Positions 51,383-60,169 of a stretch of DNA of 64,000 nt are shown here, one piece after another. Numbering within the stretch: the stretch's first letter is position 1; each line of letters opens with the position of its first letter. The notes under the pieces are model-generated. The model was not told the DNA's origin, ran no database searches, and was given only the letters and a program-made list of their open reading frames with translations. The stretch is from Bacteroidota bacterium. GTDB taxonomy: Bacteria; Bacteroidota; Bacteroidia; Chitinophagales; Chitinophagaceae. Location: the NCBI GenBank assembly GCA_023386045.1, contig JAEWKK010000019.1, positions 248,001 through 312,000 on the forward strand, read 5' to 3'. Both the position numbers and the translations under genes were made by a program.

Positions 51383-52015
51383 CTAGGCAGGATGAGGAAA
51401 AAACAAAACACCCGCTATCAGTGCAATGCCAAAGCCAATGAGGATAATGCCATTGATACGATTCAGCAGGGAAATGTTTTTGATAGTAAGTCTTTTTCGG
51501 AGTTTGCCTGCCAATACAACCTTGGTCACATCAGAGGTAAGTACAAAGCCAAGAGCAATGGAAAAGATCAGCAGTTTCTCATTGAAGTTATGATCAATGA
51601 ATGCGGTAGAAGTGGTCAACCAGAAGATGATGATGGCGGGGTTCAAAGTATTCATGAAATAACCGGCGAGAAAGATCTTGATATAATCCCGCTTCCTGAA
51701 TTTTATGAGCTGGGCTCCCTGTTCGTTTACCTTTACCTTTTTAAAGAACAGGTAATACACACCTACAGAAATTAAAAATGTACTTCCGATGATGGCGATT
51801 TCTGTACGCCTGTTATTAAGATTGATAAATAGCTCTGTAAAAAAATTACTGGCAACAACCAGCGAAAGATCACTCAATGAAACGCCTATGACAAAAGCCA
51901 ATCCGCCCTTAACTCCATTGTTTACGCTTTGCTTGATGATGGAAAACAAAACCGGTCCCACCGCAATGCTTAAAAACAAGCCTAAAGCCACTCCTTTCCA
52001 GATAGTATCCATCAT
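51383..52015 (-). CDS. LysE/RhtB-type exporter
   Basis: A 210-residue protein with six membrane segments and the LysE family start: LGLFLSIAVGPVLFSIIKQSVNNGVKGGLAFVIGVSLSD. Members export amino acids such as lysine, threonine, homoserine or related compounds; substrate is not predictable here. Word repeats fill the DNA upstream of its start. Confidence 0.87.
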   Translation of the reverse strand: MMDTIWKGVALGLFLSIAVGPVLFSIIKQSVNNGVKGGLAFVIGVSLSDLSLVVASNFFTELFINLNNRRTEIAIIGSTFLISVGVYYLFFKKVKVNEQGAQLIKFRKRDYIKIFLAGYFMNTLNPAIIIFWLTTSTAFIDHNFNEKLLIFSIALGFVLTSDVTKVVLAGKLRKRLTIKNISLLNRINGIILIGFGIALIAGVLFFPHPA

Positions 52016-52059
52016 AGCCAGGGACTAAAAGTAAAAAAAAGGTCGCAGTTGGAAGAGAG

Positions 52060-52140
52060 GTTATGGTTCATAGTTCATGGCAAATAGCATATGGCATATA
52101 GCTAATGGCAAGTTCATAGATCATGATTCATGGATAATAG
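52060..52140. repeat. Word-repeat tract, families B and C
   Basis: Read on the minus strand it contains ATGAACC, ATGAACT (family B) joined to CATATGCCATATGCTATTTG-like words (family C), the same two types as at 6583-6660 and in the same combination. Confidence 0.75.
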
Positions 52141-52224
52141 AAGTTGAGAGCGGAGAGTGAATCCGAAAACAGAGACGTATAAAGAGATGGAGAAATAACT
52201 ATAAAGAATGTTCTAATTAAGATT

Positions 52225-52290
52225 ACTCACAACTGACCCCTCACCACTGACCACTCACAATAACTCACCGCTCACTACTGACCATTCACC
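52225..52290. repeat. Word-repeat tract, family D, reaching into the GH3 gene end
   Basis: On the minus strand it reads as variants of GTGAGTGGTCAGTG and GTGAGCGGTGAG. It includes the last five codons and TAG stop of the GH3-family gene (52275-52289). The same words appear at 60111-60138 and in part at 40521. Confidence 0.75.
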
Positions 52291-53819
52291 ATCTTGTATT
52301 TTTCCAAAAAAGCATTCCAGTCCTCGAGCATCTTACCCTTCATAACCCTTGGAAATTTATGCTGGCTACCGAGCTTGCCTTTTGATTCCATGAACTTCAT
52401 AAATGCTTCTTCCGGTAATTTTTCCAGGAAAACATTTTTAAGAGCGCTGGTCCTTTCCACTGCATAATCATCATTCAAACGACAGAGGTGTTCATCAATT
52501 TTTTTTGCCAGCACTTCCGGTTCTATTCCATCATCGCAGGCAACATACCATTTATGAGCAAACAGGTTTTCATACGGAAAACCAACAACAGTAAATTCCG
52601 GTATGCATATATTGTATTCCTCGCTCACAAGTTCTACCGCCTTGTTCATGTTCTCCACGCTGAGGTGTTCTCCTACCAGGCTTAAAAAATGTTTGGTGCG
52701 TCCCGTAATTACGATCTCTGATCTTTCCAGGTTTACAAACCGAATAGTATCACCAATCAGATAACGCCAGGCACCTGCATTGGTGCTCATAAGCAGGGCA
52801 TAATCCCTTCCTTCTTCCACTTCATGTATCATCAGAGCTTCGGGATTATCAACCATTTTCCCATCTGCATCAAAATTGCCATCGTTAAAAGGAACAAATT
52901 CCATGAAGATATTATTGTCCAGGATCAGCTTCATGCCTTTTGCATTTTGATGATCCTTATAACCTATAAAACCTTCGCTGGACAGATAGTTCTCGATGTA
53001 TACGATGGGCTTCCCCAGTAGTTTTTCAAATCCTTTTTTATAGGGTTCGAATGCAACGCCTCCATGAACAAAAAATCCAAGGTTGGGCCATACATCATGA
53101 ATAGTTTTCACCTTGTAATGCTCAATGATCATTTCCATACACATCTGGCACCAGGCAGGAACGCCAACAATGTAACCAATGTCCCAGTTGGGTGCATTCT
53201 CAACGATTTCATTAAGCTTTTCATTCCAGTCCTTGATCTTTGCGATCCTTCCACCTGGTTTATAAAATGTCTGGAACCAGAAGGGTCGGTTCTTTGCCAG
53301 GATGCCACTCAAATCACCTGCATACCAGCCTGCCTTACCTTTCTGCAGGTCAGTGGCTCCGCCCAGCATCAGGAATCCTTTGGTAACCGCATTGCGCGGC
53401 AAATGTTCGTAGGAAAAAAGTGAGATCAGCTGCCGCATGTAATTAATACGGTTACTGCGAAGCATATCTTTTGTAACAGGAATGTATTTGCTGGCCGATT
53501 CAGAAGTTCCCGAACTCAGTGCATAATATTTAATCTTCCCCGGCCAGGTAACATCGGGTACGCCTTCCAGTGTTTTCTGCCACCATTGTTCATAGATCTT
53601 ATTGTAATCATGAACAGGAACTGCCTGTTGGAATTCCTTACCGATATGCCTGCTCATTAAAATCTCATCAAAATGATATTTCTGTCCGAAAGCTGTAAAC
53701 CTCGCCTTCTTCAGCAACTTCTTCAAAACCCTTAATTGCTGGCTTCTGGGATCATTCCCGGGAAGACGCAGGGCTGAAGCGATCGCTTTCGGAATTTTTA
53801 TATCAATGATTCTCGCCAT
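52275..53819 (-). CDS. GH3-family (auxin-responsive promoter-like) acyl-acid amido synthetase homologue
   Basis: A 514-residue protein of the adenylate-forming GH3 superfamily: ALSSGTSESASKYIPVTKDM (nucleotide-binding loop), YIENYLSSEGFIGYKDHQN in the middle and YLIGDTIRFVNLERSEIVITGRTKHFLSLVGEHLSVENM near residue 380. Plant relatives link amino acids to jasmonate or auxin; bacterial members are little studied and are common in Bacteroidota, often next to glycosyltransferases as here. The last residues MVNGQ and the stop are encoded by a word-repeat tract, so the C-terminus may be atypical. Confidence 0.87.
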   Translation of the reverse strand: MARIIDIKIPKAIASALRLPGNDPRSQQLRVLKKLLKKARFTAFGQKYHFDEILMSRHIGKEFQQAVPVHDYNKIYEQWWQKTLEGVPDVTWPGKIKYYALSSGTSESASKYIPVTKDMLRSNRINYMRQLISLFSYEHLPRNAVTKGFLMLGGATDLQKGKAGWYAGDLSGILAKNRPFWFQTFYKPGGRIAKIKDWNEKLNEIVENAPNWDIGYIVGVPAWCQMCMEMIIEHYKVKTIHDVWPNLGFFVHGGVAFEPYKKGFEKLLGKPIVYIENYLSSEGFIGYKDHQNAKGMKLILDNNIFMEFVPFNDGNFDADGKMVDNPEALMIHEVEEGRDYALLMSTNAGAWRYLIGDTIRFVNLERSEIVITGRTKHFLSLVGEHLSVENMNKAVELVSEEYNICIPEFTVVGFPYENLFAHKWYVACDDGIEPEVLAKKIDEHLCRLNDDYAVERTSALKNVFLEKLPEEAFMKFMESKGKLGSQHKFPRVMKGKMLEDWNAFLEKYKMVNGQ

Positions 53820-53824
53820 TCAGT

Positions 53825-53832
53825 CAAACTTA
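53825..53832 (-). promoter_or_regulatory. -7 box TAAGTTTG directly before the GH3 gene
   Basis: Exact TAnnTTTG on the minus strand, with CTTG (53856-53853) at 20-nt spacing as -33 element. Only 5 nt separate the box from the ATG at 53819, implying a leaderless transcript. Confidence 0.5.
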
Positions 53833-53868
53833 AATGTTATCAATAAAGATACCAAGATGCACCTTCAA

Positions 53869-55803
53869 CTAAGAACCAAGGTGTCGGTAGTTTTTGAAAA
53901 TGATCAACAGATCATCCATGGGTTCATAATTATGCGCATACCAGTAATCCACCATGTGCAGGCTTTCTTCGGGAAGCTCCTGCTGTTTGATTTTAGGTCC
54001 ACCCGGTGCCAGAACACCAACTCTTAATGCAGGTAAATAATTGGCTGGCAATAAATATCCCACCCAGGTTTTTTTACCTCTTAACACATTGAAAGCATTG
54101 GCAAAAAACTGCAATGGATCTTTCACCAATAAAAAAGAAAGAGGAAACAAAACAAATGCAGAAATAGCTACAACTACATCGACCAGTCGTTTGGTTCTTC
54201 TTGCTGCGGGACGGGCGAGCCTGTATTCAGTTTCCGCAGCAATGGTTTCACCTCTTGTTGTTTTGTCGTCGCTACCTACAATGCTGTTGCCTGCAAAAAA
54301 GCGGGCCTTTAATTTTCCTTTGAGTTTTTGCACCTGTGCGATCATCTCCTTATAAGGAAGTGCGCCGGCACAAAAAATAATTTCCGTTGCCTGCAGCGAA
54401 CTGGCCGCCTGCTCAATGCCATCCATCCTGGTAACATACTGGTCGCCATTACCATTCACCGAAACCCTGCCTATGATCTTGTCCGCAATCTTTTTTTCTC
54501 CAAGGAAAGATTTTACTTCTTCAAATTCCTTTGGTGATGCAGCAATTAAAAGATAAGGCCTTGATACCTGGTCGATGGGTTCATATAAAATGCCGGCAGA
54601 AATCAGCAATGCCCTGACAATGCTGATCAGCACAAAAGCAGACAGCGCACCAAAAACTACAATGCCTCTGGAAAACCTTAGCGTTTCCGGTAATAATGCA
54701 TAAATAGCAAGCAAAAAAAGTGTGGCAATAAAAGTTGATCGTATGAGGTTGATGGCTCGGTAATATTTATCATACAGGCCTGCATAATACGCTACCACCA
54801 GATATAGTCCCGTGAAAATTGGAAAGGAGTACAAGAGCAACTCATTAGGATAAACAATATCCGTACGCACATAATTCACCCATACCTCTTTCACCAGCCA
54901 GAAAGAAAAAAGTATCAGCAAGGCGTCGATCACAGGAAGGCCGATCCACCTGATAAATTTTGCAAGAGCAGAGATGGCTGCCCTCACCCAGATGGCAGAA
55001 TGAATGGCCGCATTAAAGAAACCTGCTCTTGTGCCTCCATAATGCTTCCTCACAAAAATGCTCATGGCATTATAGAACATCCTCACATAATTGAGGCTTC
55101 CTCTTTTGGTGCTTTCACCTTTGAAATGAATGATGGAAGTTCCCGCGAAATAATAATTCTTATAACCCGCTTTTTGAATTCGGTAACTCAGGTCCACATC
55201 CTCACCGTACATAAAAAAAGTTTCATCAAAACCACCTACAACATCAAGTATCTTCTTGCGGACCATCATGTAAGCACCTGCCAGCACATCCACTTCATGG
55301 TCTTCATCCTTGTTAAGATGACCCAGGTGGTAGCGTGAAAATATTCTTGAAGTTGGAAACAGGCTGGACAGCCCGAAAAGCTTGAACAATGAAGTTTGTG
55401 GCGAAGGAAAGGAGCGCTTGGATTCTTTTAAAAACCTTCCTGATCCGTCAATCATTTTCACACCAAGTGCCCCGCAATCATTATGTGTATTGAAAAAATT
55501 TACACAGGAAGACAGACTATCCTCGGCAATGATGGTATCAGGATTGAGAAATAACACCAGTTCACCACTCGCTATTGCAGCTCCCTGGTTACAGGCTTTT
55601 GCAAAACCCGAATTCTTATCGTTACTGATGATGGTAAGCCCCTGGAACTTATCATGCAGGTATTCAACACTTCCATCTGTAGAAGCATTGTCCACTATAA
55701 TGATCTCTACATCCATTCCTGCGCCTGCTTTCTGAACAGAATAAAGACACTGCTCCAGAAAGTACTTCACATTATAGTTGACTATGACAATCGAAATCTT
55801 CAA
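53869..55803 (-). CDS. GT2 glycosyltransferase fused to polyprenyl-transferase-like membrane and Rossmann regions
   Basis: A 644-residue protein if it starts with TTG at 55803. Residues about 1-230 are a family 2 glycosyltransferase (ISIVIVNYN, IIIVDNASTDGS, LVLFLNPDT, ETFFMYGEDVDLSYR). Then come membrane helices and a 4-TM-type bundle with the AGLYDKYYRA motif of polyprenyl glycosylphosphotransferases, a CoA-binding-like Rossmann domain (about 455-540), and a short RRTKRLVDVVVAISAFVLF segment resembling the start of a bacterial sugar transferase, which then stops. An ATG at 55893 would add an unlikely Phe/Cys-rich extension. A promoter box at 55834-55827 supports the TTG. Involved presumably in surface polysaccharide assembly. 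Confidence 0.75.
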   Translation of the reverse strand: MKISIVIVNYNVKYFLEQCLYSVQKAGAGMDVEIIIVDNASTDGSVEYLHDKFQGLTIISNDKNSGFAKACNQGAAIASGELVLFLNPDTIIAEDSLSSCVNFFNTHNDCGALGVKMIDGSGRFLKESKRSFPSPQTSLFKLFGLSSLFPTSRIFSRYHLGHLNKDEDHEVDVLAGAYMMVRKKILDVVGGFDETFFMYGEDVDLSYRIQKAGYKNYYFAGTSIIHFKGESTKRGSLNYVRMFYNAMSIFVRKHYGGTRAGFFNAAIHSAIWVRAAISALAKFIRWIGLPVIDALLILFSFWLVKEVWVNYVRTDIVYPNELLLYSFPIFTGLYLVVAYYAGLYDKYYRAINLIRSTFIATLFLLAIYALLPETLRFSRGIVVFGALSAFVLISIVRALLISAGILYEPIDQVSRPYLLIAASPKEFEEVKSFLGEKKIADKIIGRVSVNGNGDQYVTRMDGIEQAASSLQATEIIFCAGALPYKEMIAQVQKLKGKLKARFFAGNSIVGSDDKTTRGETIAAETEYRLARPAARRTKRLVDVVVAISAFVLFPLSFLLVKDPLQFFANAFNVLRGKKTWVGYLLPANYLPALRVGVLAPGGPKIKQQELPEESLHMVDYWYAHNYEPMDDLLIIFKNYRHLGS

Positions 55804-55826
55804 TGGCGGTTGCTTGGCTGAACGGG

Positions 55827-55858
55827 CAAACCTAAGGAATGTAAAACAGAGGAACAAG
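55827..55858 (-). promoter_or_regulatory. Promoter of the glycosyltransferase gene (CTTG-20 nt-TAGGTTTG)
   Basis: TAGGTTTG (55834-55827) is an exact -7 box, with CTTG (55858-55855) at 20-nt spacing. The expected start of transcription near 55820 would lie after the ATG at 55893, so translation should begin at TTG 55803. Confidence 0.6.
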
Positions 55859-55958
55859 GAATTCAGAAAAGCGGTTGATGCTTCATCACCCATGTCTTAT
55901 TATAGAATCATTCAGTTTGCCGGATACCTGATACTCCCGGCCCATGGCATTCTTCCAT

Positions 55959-55966
55959 TATCTTTG
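55959..55966 (+). promoter_or_regulatory. -7 box TATCTTTG directly before the inositol monophosphatase gene
   Basis: Exact TAnnTTTG ending 3 nt before the ATG at 55970, again implying a leaderless transcript. No -33 TTTG at normal spacing. Confidence 0.5.
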
Positions 55967-55969
55967 CGC

Positions 55970-56755
55970 ATGCTCAAAAGCACACTACTGGAGGCTGTAG
56001 AGGCCGCGGCCGCCGAGATGCGGAGGTTCATTGATCTTGATTTCAAAATATCAAACAAGGAAGGCATCAACAACCTGGTTACAGAAGTTGACCATGCTTC
56101 TGAAAAAGCCATCATAGATGTGATCAGGAAAAACTATCCCGCACATCATATTCTTACCGAAGAAAGTGGCGACCTGATTCAGGACTCAGAATACAAGTGG
56201 ATCATTGATCCTATTGACGGCACTGTGAATTTTGCGCACCGCATTCCCATCTGCTGCATTTCCATTGCAGTGGAGCATAATAAAAAAATGGTGCTTGGCG
56301 CCATCTACAATCCTTACATCAATGAATTTTTTGTTGCTGAAAGAGGAGAGGGTGCTACTATGAACGGTAAAAAGATCAGCGTCAGCAAAAAAGAAAAAGT
56401 GATCAATGCCTGCCTCGTAACAGGATTTCCTTACACTTATTTAGATGAGCCCAATGGACCGCTGCAGGTATTTGAGCGTTTCATCAGGAAGGGTATTCCT
56501 GTAAGGCGACTTGGCTCAGCTGCTATTGACCTGGCCTGGGTAGCAGCCGGAAGGTTCGATGGATTTTATGAACATCAGCTGCAGGCCTGGGATAGCGCCG
56601 CGGGATTTTTACTGGTGGAAGAAGCAGGTGGTAAAGTAACGGATCTGAAAGGTGGACCTTATTCACCCTACCAGCCAGGTATAATCGCAAGCAATGGCAT
56701 CATGCACGATGAACTACTGCAGTGGGTGCAGGGCAATGTTCCTCCAATTTCTTAA
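55970..56755 (+). CDS. Inositol monophosphatase family phosphatase
   Basis: A 261-residue enzyme with the lithium-sensitive phosphatase motifs: LVTEVDHASEKAI, HILTEESGD (metal Glu), WIIDPIDGTVNFAHRIP (DPxDGT metal site), and AWDSAAGFLLVEEAGG. The family includes SuhB, which also binds the transcription-antitermination complex, and inositol or fructose-1,6-bisphosphatase-type enzymes; substrate cannot be decided from sequence. It is followed by thiL with an 11-nt gap. Confidence 0.92.
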   Translation: MLKSTLLEAVEAAAAEMRRFIDLDFKISNKEGINNLVTEVDHASEKAIIDVIRKNYPAHHILTEESGDLIQDSEYKWIIDPIDGTVNFAHRIPICCISIAVEHNKKMVLGAIYNPYINEFFVAERGEGATMNGKKISVSKKEKVINACLVTGFPYTYLDEPNGPLQVFERFIRKGIPVRRLGSAAIDLAWVAAGRFDGFYEHQLQAWDSAAGFLLVEEAGGKVTDLKGGPYSPYQPGIIASNGIMHDELLQWVQGNVPPIS

Positions 56756-56766
56756 CTTATACAGCT

Positions 56767-57801
56767 ATGAGCGAAAACAGAACTGAAGTTTCCACATTGG
56801 GTGAATTCGGGTTAATTGATCATTTGACAAAGAACATCGAAATACAAAATGCTTCCAGCATTGTTGGTGTGGGTGATGATGGTGCCGTGATCGATCATTT
56901 CGGCAAACAAACTGTTATTACCAATGACCTTTTACTGGAGGGTGTACATTTTGACCTGATGTACACGCCGCTCAAGCACCTGGGTTATAAATCTGTTGTG
57001 GTCAACTTAAGTGATATCTATGCTATGAATGGCAATCCCACACAGATCTTGCTGGGACTGGGATTCAGCAACCGCTTTAGCGTGGAGGCTCTTGATGAAT
57101 TTTACGAAGGCGTTTATGCCGCCTGCAATGAATATGGTGTTGACCTGATAGGTGGTGATACCAGCACTTCACAAAAAGGATTTATAATTTCTGTTACAGC
57201 CATTGGCGAGGTAAGTCCTGATACCTATGTAAAAAGAAGTGGCGCACAAAAAGGAGAATTACTTTGTGTATCCGGTGATCTGGGTGCTGCCTTTTTGGGA
57301 CTGACATTATTGGAAAGAGAAAAAAAGATCTTTTTGGAAAGCCCGGGCGTTCAACCCGATCTTGAAGGTGAAAAATATGTGATCGGAAGACTGCTCAAAC
57401 CCGAAGCACAAAAAGATATGGTAGCTTTTTTTGCAGCTAGTAAAGTTTTACCCACCAGTATGATCGATGTGAGTGATGGACTGAGCTCTGAGATCCTTCA
57501 CATCTGCAAGCAAAGCAATGTAGGTTGTGTGCTCTATGAAGAAAAGATCCCCATTGCCGAAGAAACAAAACTCGCTGCCTTCAAATTCAACCTCGATCCA
57601 ACAGCCTGTGCCCTCAGTGGTGGCGAGGATTATGAATTGCTCTTTACCGTTCGTCAGGATGATTATGATGCCATTGCAAAAAATCCGGATATTAGTGTGA
57701 TAGGATATCTGACCGATGCGGAAGCCGGCGCCCATATCATTACCAAAGGTGGTAATAAGCATGCGCTTACCGCACAGGGATGGAACTCCCTCAAACAATG
57801 A
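56767..57801 (+). CDS. thiL: Thiamine-monophosphate kinase
   Basis: A 344-residue PurM/ThiL-fold protein: GEFGLIDHL near the start, GVGDDGAVI (ATP and metal site), DLLLEGVHFDL, GGDTSTSQ and MIDVSDGLSSEI further on, then GEDYELLFTV. It phosphorylates thiamine monophosphate to thiamine diphosphate, the last step of cofactor synthesis. ATG 56767 gives the usual start; a frame extension to 56722 would run into the previous gene. Confidence 0.93.
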   Translation: MSENRTEVSTLGEFGLIDHLTKNIEIQNASSIVGVGDDGAVIDHFGKQTVITNDLLLEGVHFDLMYTPLKHLGYKSVVVNLSDIYAMNGNPTQILLGLGFSNRFSVEALDEFYEGVYAACNEYGVDLIGGDTSTSQKGFIISVTAIGEVSPDTYVKRSGAQKGELLCVSGDLGAAFLGLTLLEREKKIFLESPGVQPDLEGEKYVIGRLLKPEAQKDMVAFFAASKVLPTSMIDVSDGLSSEILHICKQSNVGCVLYEEKIPIAEETKLAAFKFNLDPTACALSGGEDYELLFTVRQDDYDAIAKNPDISVIGYLTDAEAGAHIITKGGNKHALTAQGWNSLKQ

Positions 57802-57810
57802 ACCTGTGCC

Positions 57811-59292
57811 ATGAAGAATATTTTTGCCGCCCTGTGTATGATGATCATATTGAGTAGTTGCGCGGTTAGCAAAAATTATTCGCCGGGAAGAAAATTCTCG
57901 CCAAAGCAATTACAGAAAGACTACCAGGTATTTCGCGAAACACTGGAAGAATCACATCCAGGTTTATACTGGTATACTTCAAAGGACAGTATGGATTATT
58001 ATTTTGACTGGGGAGCATCACGTCTCACCGATTCCATGCAGGAATACCAGTTCCGAAACATTCTCACCTATGTTGTTTCGCATATCAGGTGCGGCCATAC
58101 TACGATCCGTGCCTCAAGACCTGCCATCAGGTTTTCACAAAGGGTAAGAAGCTATTCTTTTCCTCTTGGAATTAAGGCATGGCCAGATACAGCCATCATC
58201 ACCACCAACCTGAATCGCAAGGACAGCACGGTCACCAGGGGCATGATCCTTAAATCTATTGACGGGAAACCAATGAATACCATTCTTGATTCTCTCTTCA
58301 AACATATTTCTGCTGATGGCTACAACCTCACGCATAAATACCAGACCGTTAGCAATTCGGGGAACTTCCGTACACTCTATGCTTATTACTATGGACTCAG
58401 GCAACGTATGAATGTGGAATACATTGATACCAACGGCAACTTAAAAAGGGGCAGCATTAATGTTTACAATCCCGCTGCTGATACACCAGTTTTCAGACAG
58501 GTAGTTAAAAGACCCTCAAGAAGTGAAAGAAAAAAAATGATCCTGCAGTCGCAAAGAAACCTGCGCATAGATACCAGTTGGAACACAGCCTGGCTGGAGC
58601 TGAACTCCTTCACCAGTGATTATAAGATCAGGGGGTTTTTAAGAAGGTCATTTAAAAAAATCAGGAAAGAAAAGGTAAGCAATCTTGTAGTGGACATGAG
58701 GGGTAATGGTGGAGGCAATGTGATTCTCTCTAACCTTCTTACCAAATACATCAGCGATCAGCCCTTCAAAATAGCGGATTCATTATATGCCGTCAGTAAT
58801 AAAAGTCATTATAAACAATACCAGTCGAAATACCTGCTCAACCGTTTGTTCTTTATTTTTTTTACGAGGAAGAAGTCTGATGGCAATTATCATTTTTCGC
58901 TTTATGAGAACCGATATTTCAAGCCCAAGAAAAAAAATCATTTCGACGGTACTACCTATATCATGACCGGAGGCAATACTTTTTCTGCAGCAGCTCTGTT
59001 TACAAAGGCATTAAAAGACCAGGAGAATGTCATCATTGTGGGAGAAGAAACGGGAGGAGGCGCTTATGGAAATTCAGCCTGGCTGATCCCCGAAGTTACC
59101 CTGCCTCAAACAAAGGTGAGATTCAGATTACCGCTTTTTCGACTGGTAGTTGATAAGGATGCTGCTAAAGGAAGAGGTGTGATGCCTGAAGTGGAAGCGC
59201 TGCCCAGCGTTGAGGCCATCAGACGTAACGAAGATTACAAAACCGACAAGGTGATTGAATTGATCAAGGCAAATGCTGTAAAAAAACCATGA
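57811..59292 (+). CDS. S41-family peptidase, lipoprotein
   Basis: A 493-residue lipoprotein (leader CMMIILSSC, Cys17). Residues about 20-95 form the helical N-domain (FSPKQLQKDYQVFRETLEESHPGLYWYTS), followed by a PDZ-like segment (about 120-180, GMILKSIDGKP) and an S41 catalytic domain with VVDMRGNGGGN near 295 and the nucleophile region TGGNTFSAAALF. This fits the C-terminal-processing-protease/tail-specific group of Bacteroidota. It follows thiL with 9 nt between and is co-transcribed. Confidence 0.87.
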   Translation: MKNIFAALCMMIILSSCAVSKNYSPGRKFSPKQLQKDYQVFRETLEESHPGLYWYTSKDSMDYYFDWGASRLTDSMQEYQFRNILTYVVSHIRCGHTTIRASRPAIRFSQRVRSYSFPLGIKAWPDTAIITTNLNRKDSTVTRGMILKSIDGKPMNTILDSLFKHISADGYNLTHKYQTVSNSGNFRTLYAYYYGLRQRMNVEYIDTNGNLKRGSINVYNPAADTPVFRQVVKRPSRSERKKMILQSQRNLRIDTSWNTAWLELNSFTSDYKIRGFLRRSFKKIRKEKVSNLVVDMRGNGGGNVILSNLLTKYISDQPFKIADSLYAVSNKSHYKQYQSKYLLNRLFFIFFTRKKSDGNYHFSLYENRYFKPKKKNHFDGTTYIMTGGNTFSAAALFTKALKDQENVIIVGEETGGGAYGNSAWLIPEVTLPQTKVRFRLPLFRLVVDKDAAKGRGVMPEVEALPSVEAIRRNEDYKTDKVIELIKANAVKKP

Positions 59293-59297
59293 TCAGT

Positions 59298-60092
59298 TTA
59301 AGTGAGTATGTTGAACTGGTCTGCGTCTTTGATAAAAGGAAATTTCATCCTTGTACTTTCTAATGATTCCTTGTCAAGACCGATGGTGAACAGGTCTTCT
59401 TCGTGTGCCTTCTGATAAAGGATATTTCCCAATGGATCAATGACCATACTATCGCCGCTGTAATAAATATCCTTTCCATCATTTCCTACGCGGTTCACAC
59501 CAATCACATAACACTGGTTTTCGATGGCCCTGGCTTGTAATAGAGTTTTCCATGCAAGGTTTCTTCGCTCAGGCCAGTTGGCCACATAGACCAGGACATC
59601 ATATTCGAAATTCTTTTCTTCATCGATTTGCTGCCGCGCCCATACAGGGAAACGAAGATCATAACAAACCATCAGGTTGATCTTCCATCCATTTACAGAA
59701 GCAATGAACCTGTTAGTACCCTGCGCATAATGTTGGTCTTCCTGCGCATATGCAAAAAGATGTCGCTTGTTATAAAAGCCCACTTCACCATTTGGCAAAA
59801 CCCAAAGCAGGCGGTTGTAGTACAAACCTTCTTCTTCAATGATCAGGCTTCCTGTAAGGATGATCTTTTTTGCGGCCGCCATTTTTTTCATCCATGAAAC
59901 TGATGGGCCGTCCATTTTCTCTGCCAGCTTTTCAGCATTCATGCTGAAGCCTGTGCTGAACATTTCAGGCAATACCACTACCTGGCTTCCCGGTGCAAAA
60001 GCAAGGATCTTTTTTTCAAGCATTTCCAGGTTGGCAGTTTTGTCTTCCCAAAAAAGTGAAGTTTGTACCAGGGTGAAATTTAGTGAGGACAT
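59298..60092 (-). CDS. Omega-amidase/nitrilase-superfamily hydrolase (YafV type)
   Basis: A 264-residue carbon-nitrogen hydrolase with the catalytic triad Glu in VVLPEMFSTGF, Lys in FYNKRHLFAYA and Cys in LMVCYDLRFPVW. The length and these motifs match YafV/omega-amidase, which hydrolyses 2-oxoglutaramate or 2-oxosuccinamate in glutamine and methionine salvage. An exact promoter box lies 4 nt before its ATG. Confidence 0.9.
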   Translation of the reverse strand: MSSLNFTLVQTSLFWEDKTANLEMLEKKILAFAPGSQVVVLPEMFSTGFSMNAEKLAEKMDGPSVSWMKKMAAAKKIILTGSLIIEEEGLYYNRLLWVLPNGEVGFYNKRHLFAYAQEDQHYAQGTNRFIASVNGWKINLMVCYDLRFPVWARQQIDEEKNFEYDVLVYVANWPERRNLAWKTLLQARAIENQCYVIGVNRVGNDGKDIYYSGDSMVIDPLGNILYQKAHEEDLFTIGLDKESLESTRMKFPFIKDADQFNILT

Positions 60093-60096
60093 GATG

Positions 60097-60104
60097 CAAA
60101 TTTA
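60097..60104 (-). promoter_or_regulatory. -7 box TAAATTTG directly before the amidase gene
   Basis: Exact TAnnTTTG on the minus strand, with 4 nt between it and the ATG at 60092, implying a leaderless transcript. Confidence 0.5.
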
Positions 60105-60110
60105 GGAATA

Positions 60111-60138
60111 GTGAGTGGTCAGTGGTGAGTGGTGAGTT
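60111..60138. repeat. Word-repeat tract, family D
   Basis: GTGAGTGGTCAGTGG followed by TGAGTGGTGAGTT. The words match those at 52225-52290. It lies between two divergent genes, directly upstream of an amidase promoter box. Confidence 0.75.
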
Positions 60139-60169
60139 GGAGAGTTATTCTTAATTTCAGGTTTCCTTT

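Noticed and set aside
55804..55893. N-terminal extension of the GT2 fusion from ATG 55893
   Set aside because: The extra 30 residues are Phe/Leu/Cys-rich and unlike any GT2 start, and a promoter box lies downstream of that ATG.
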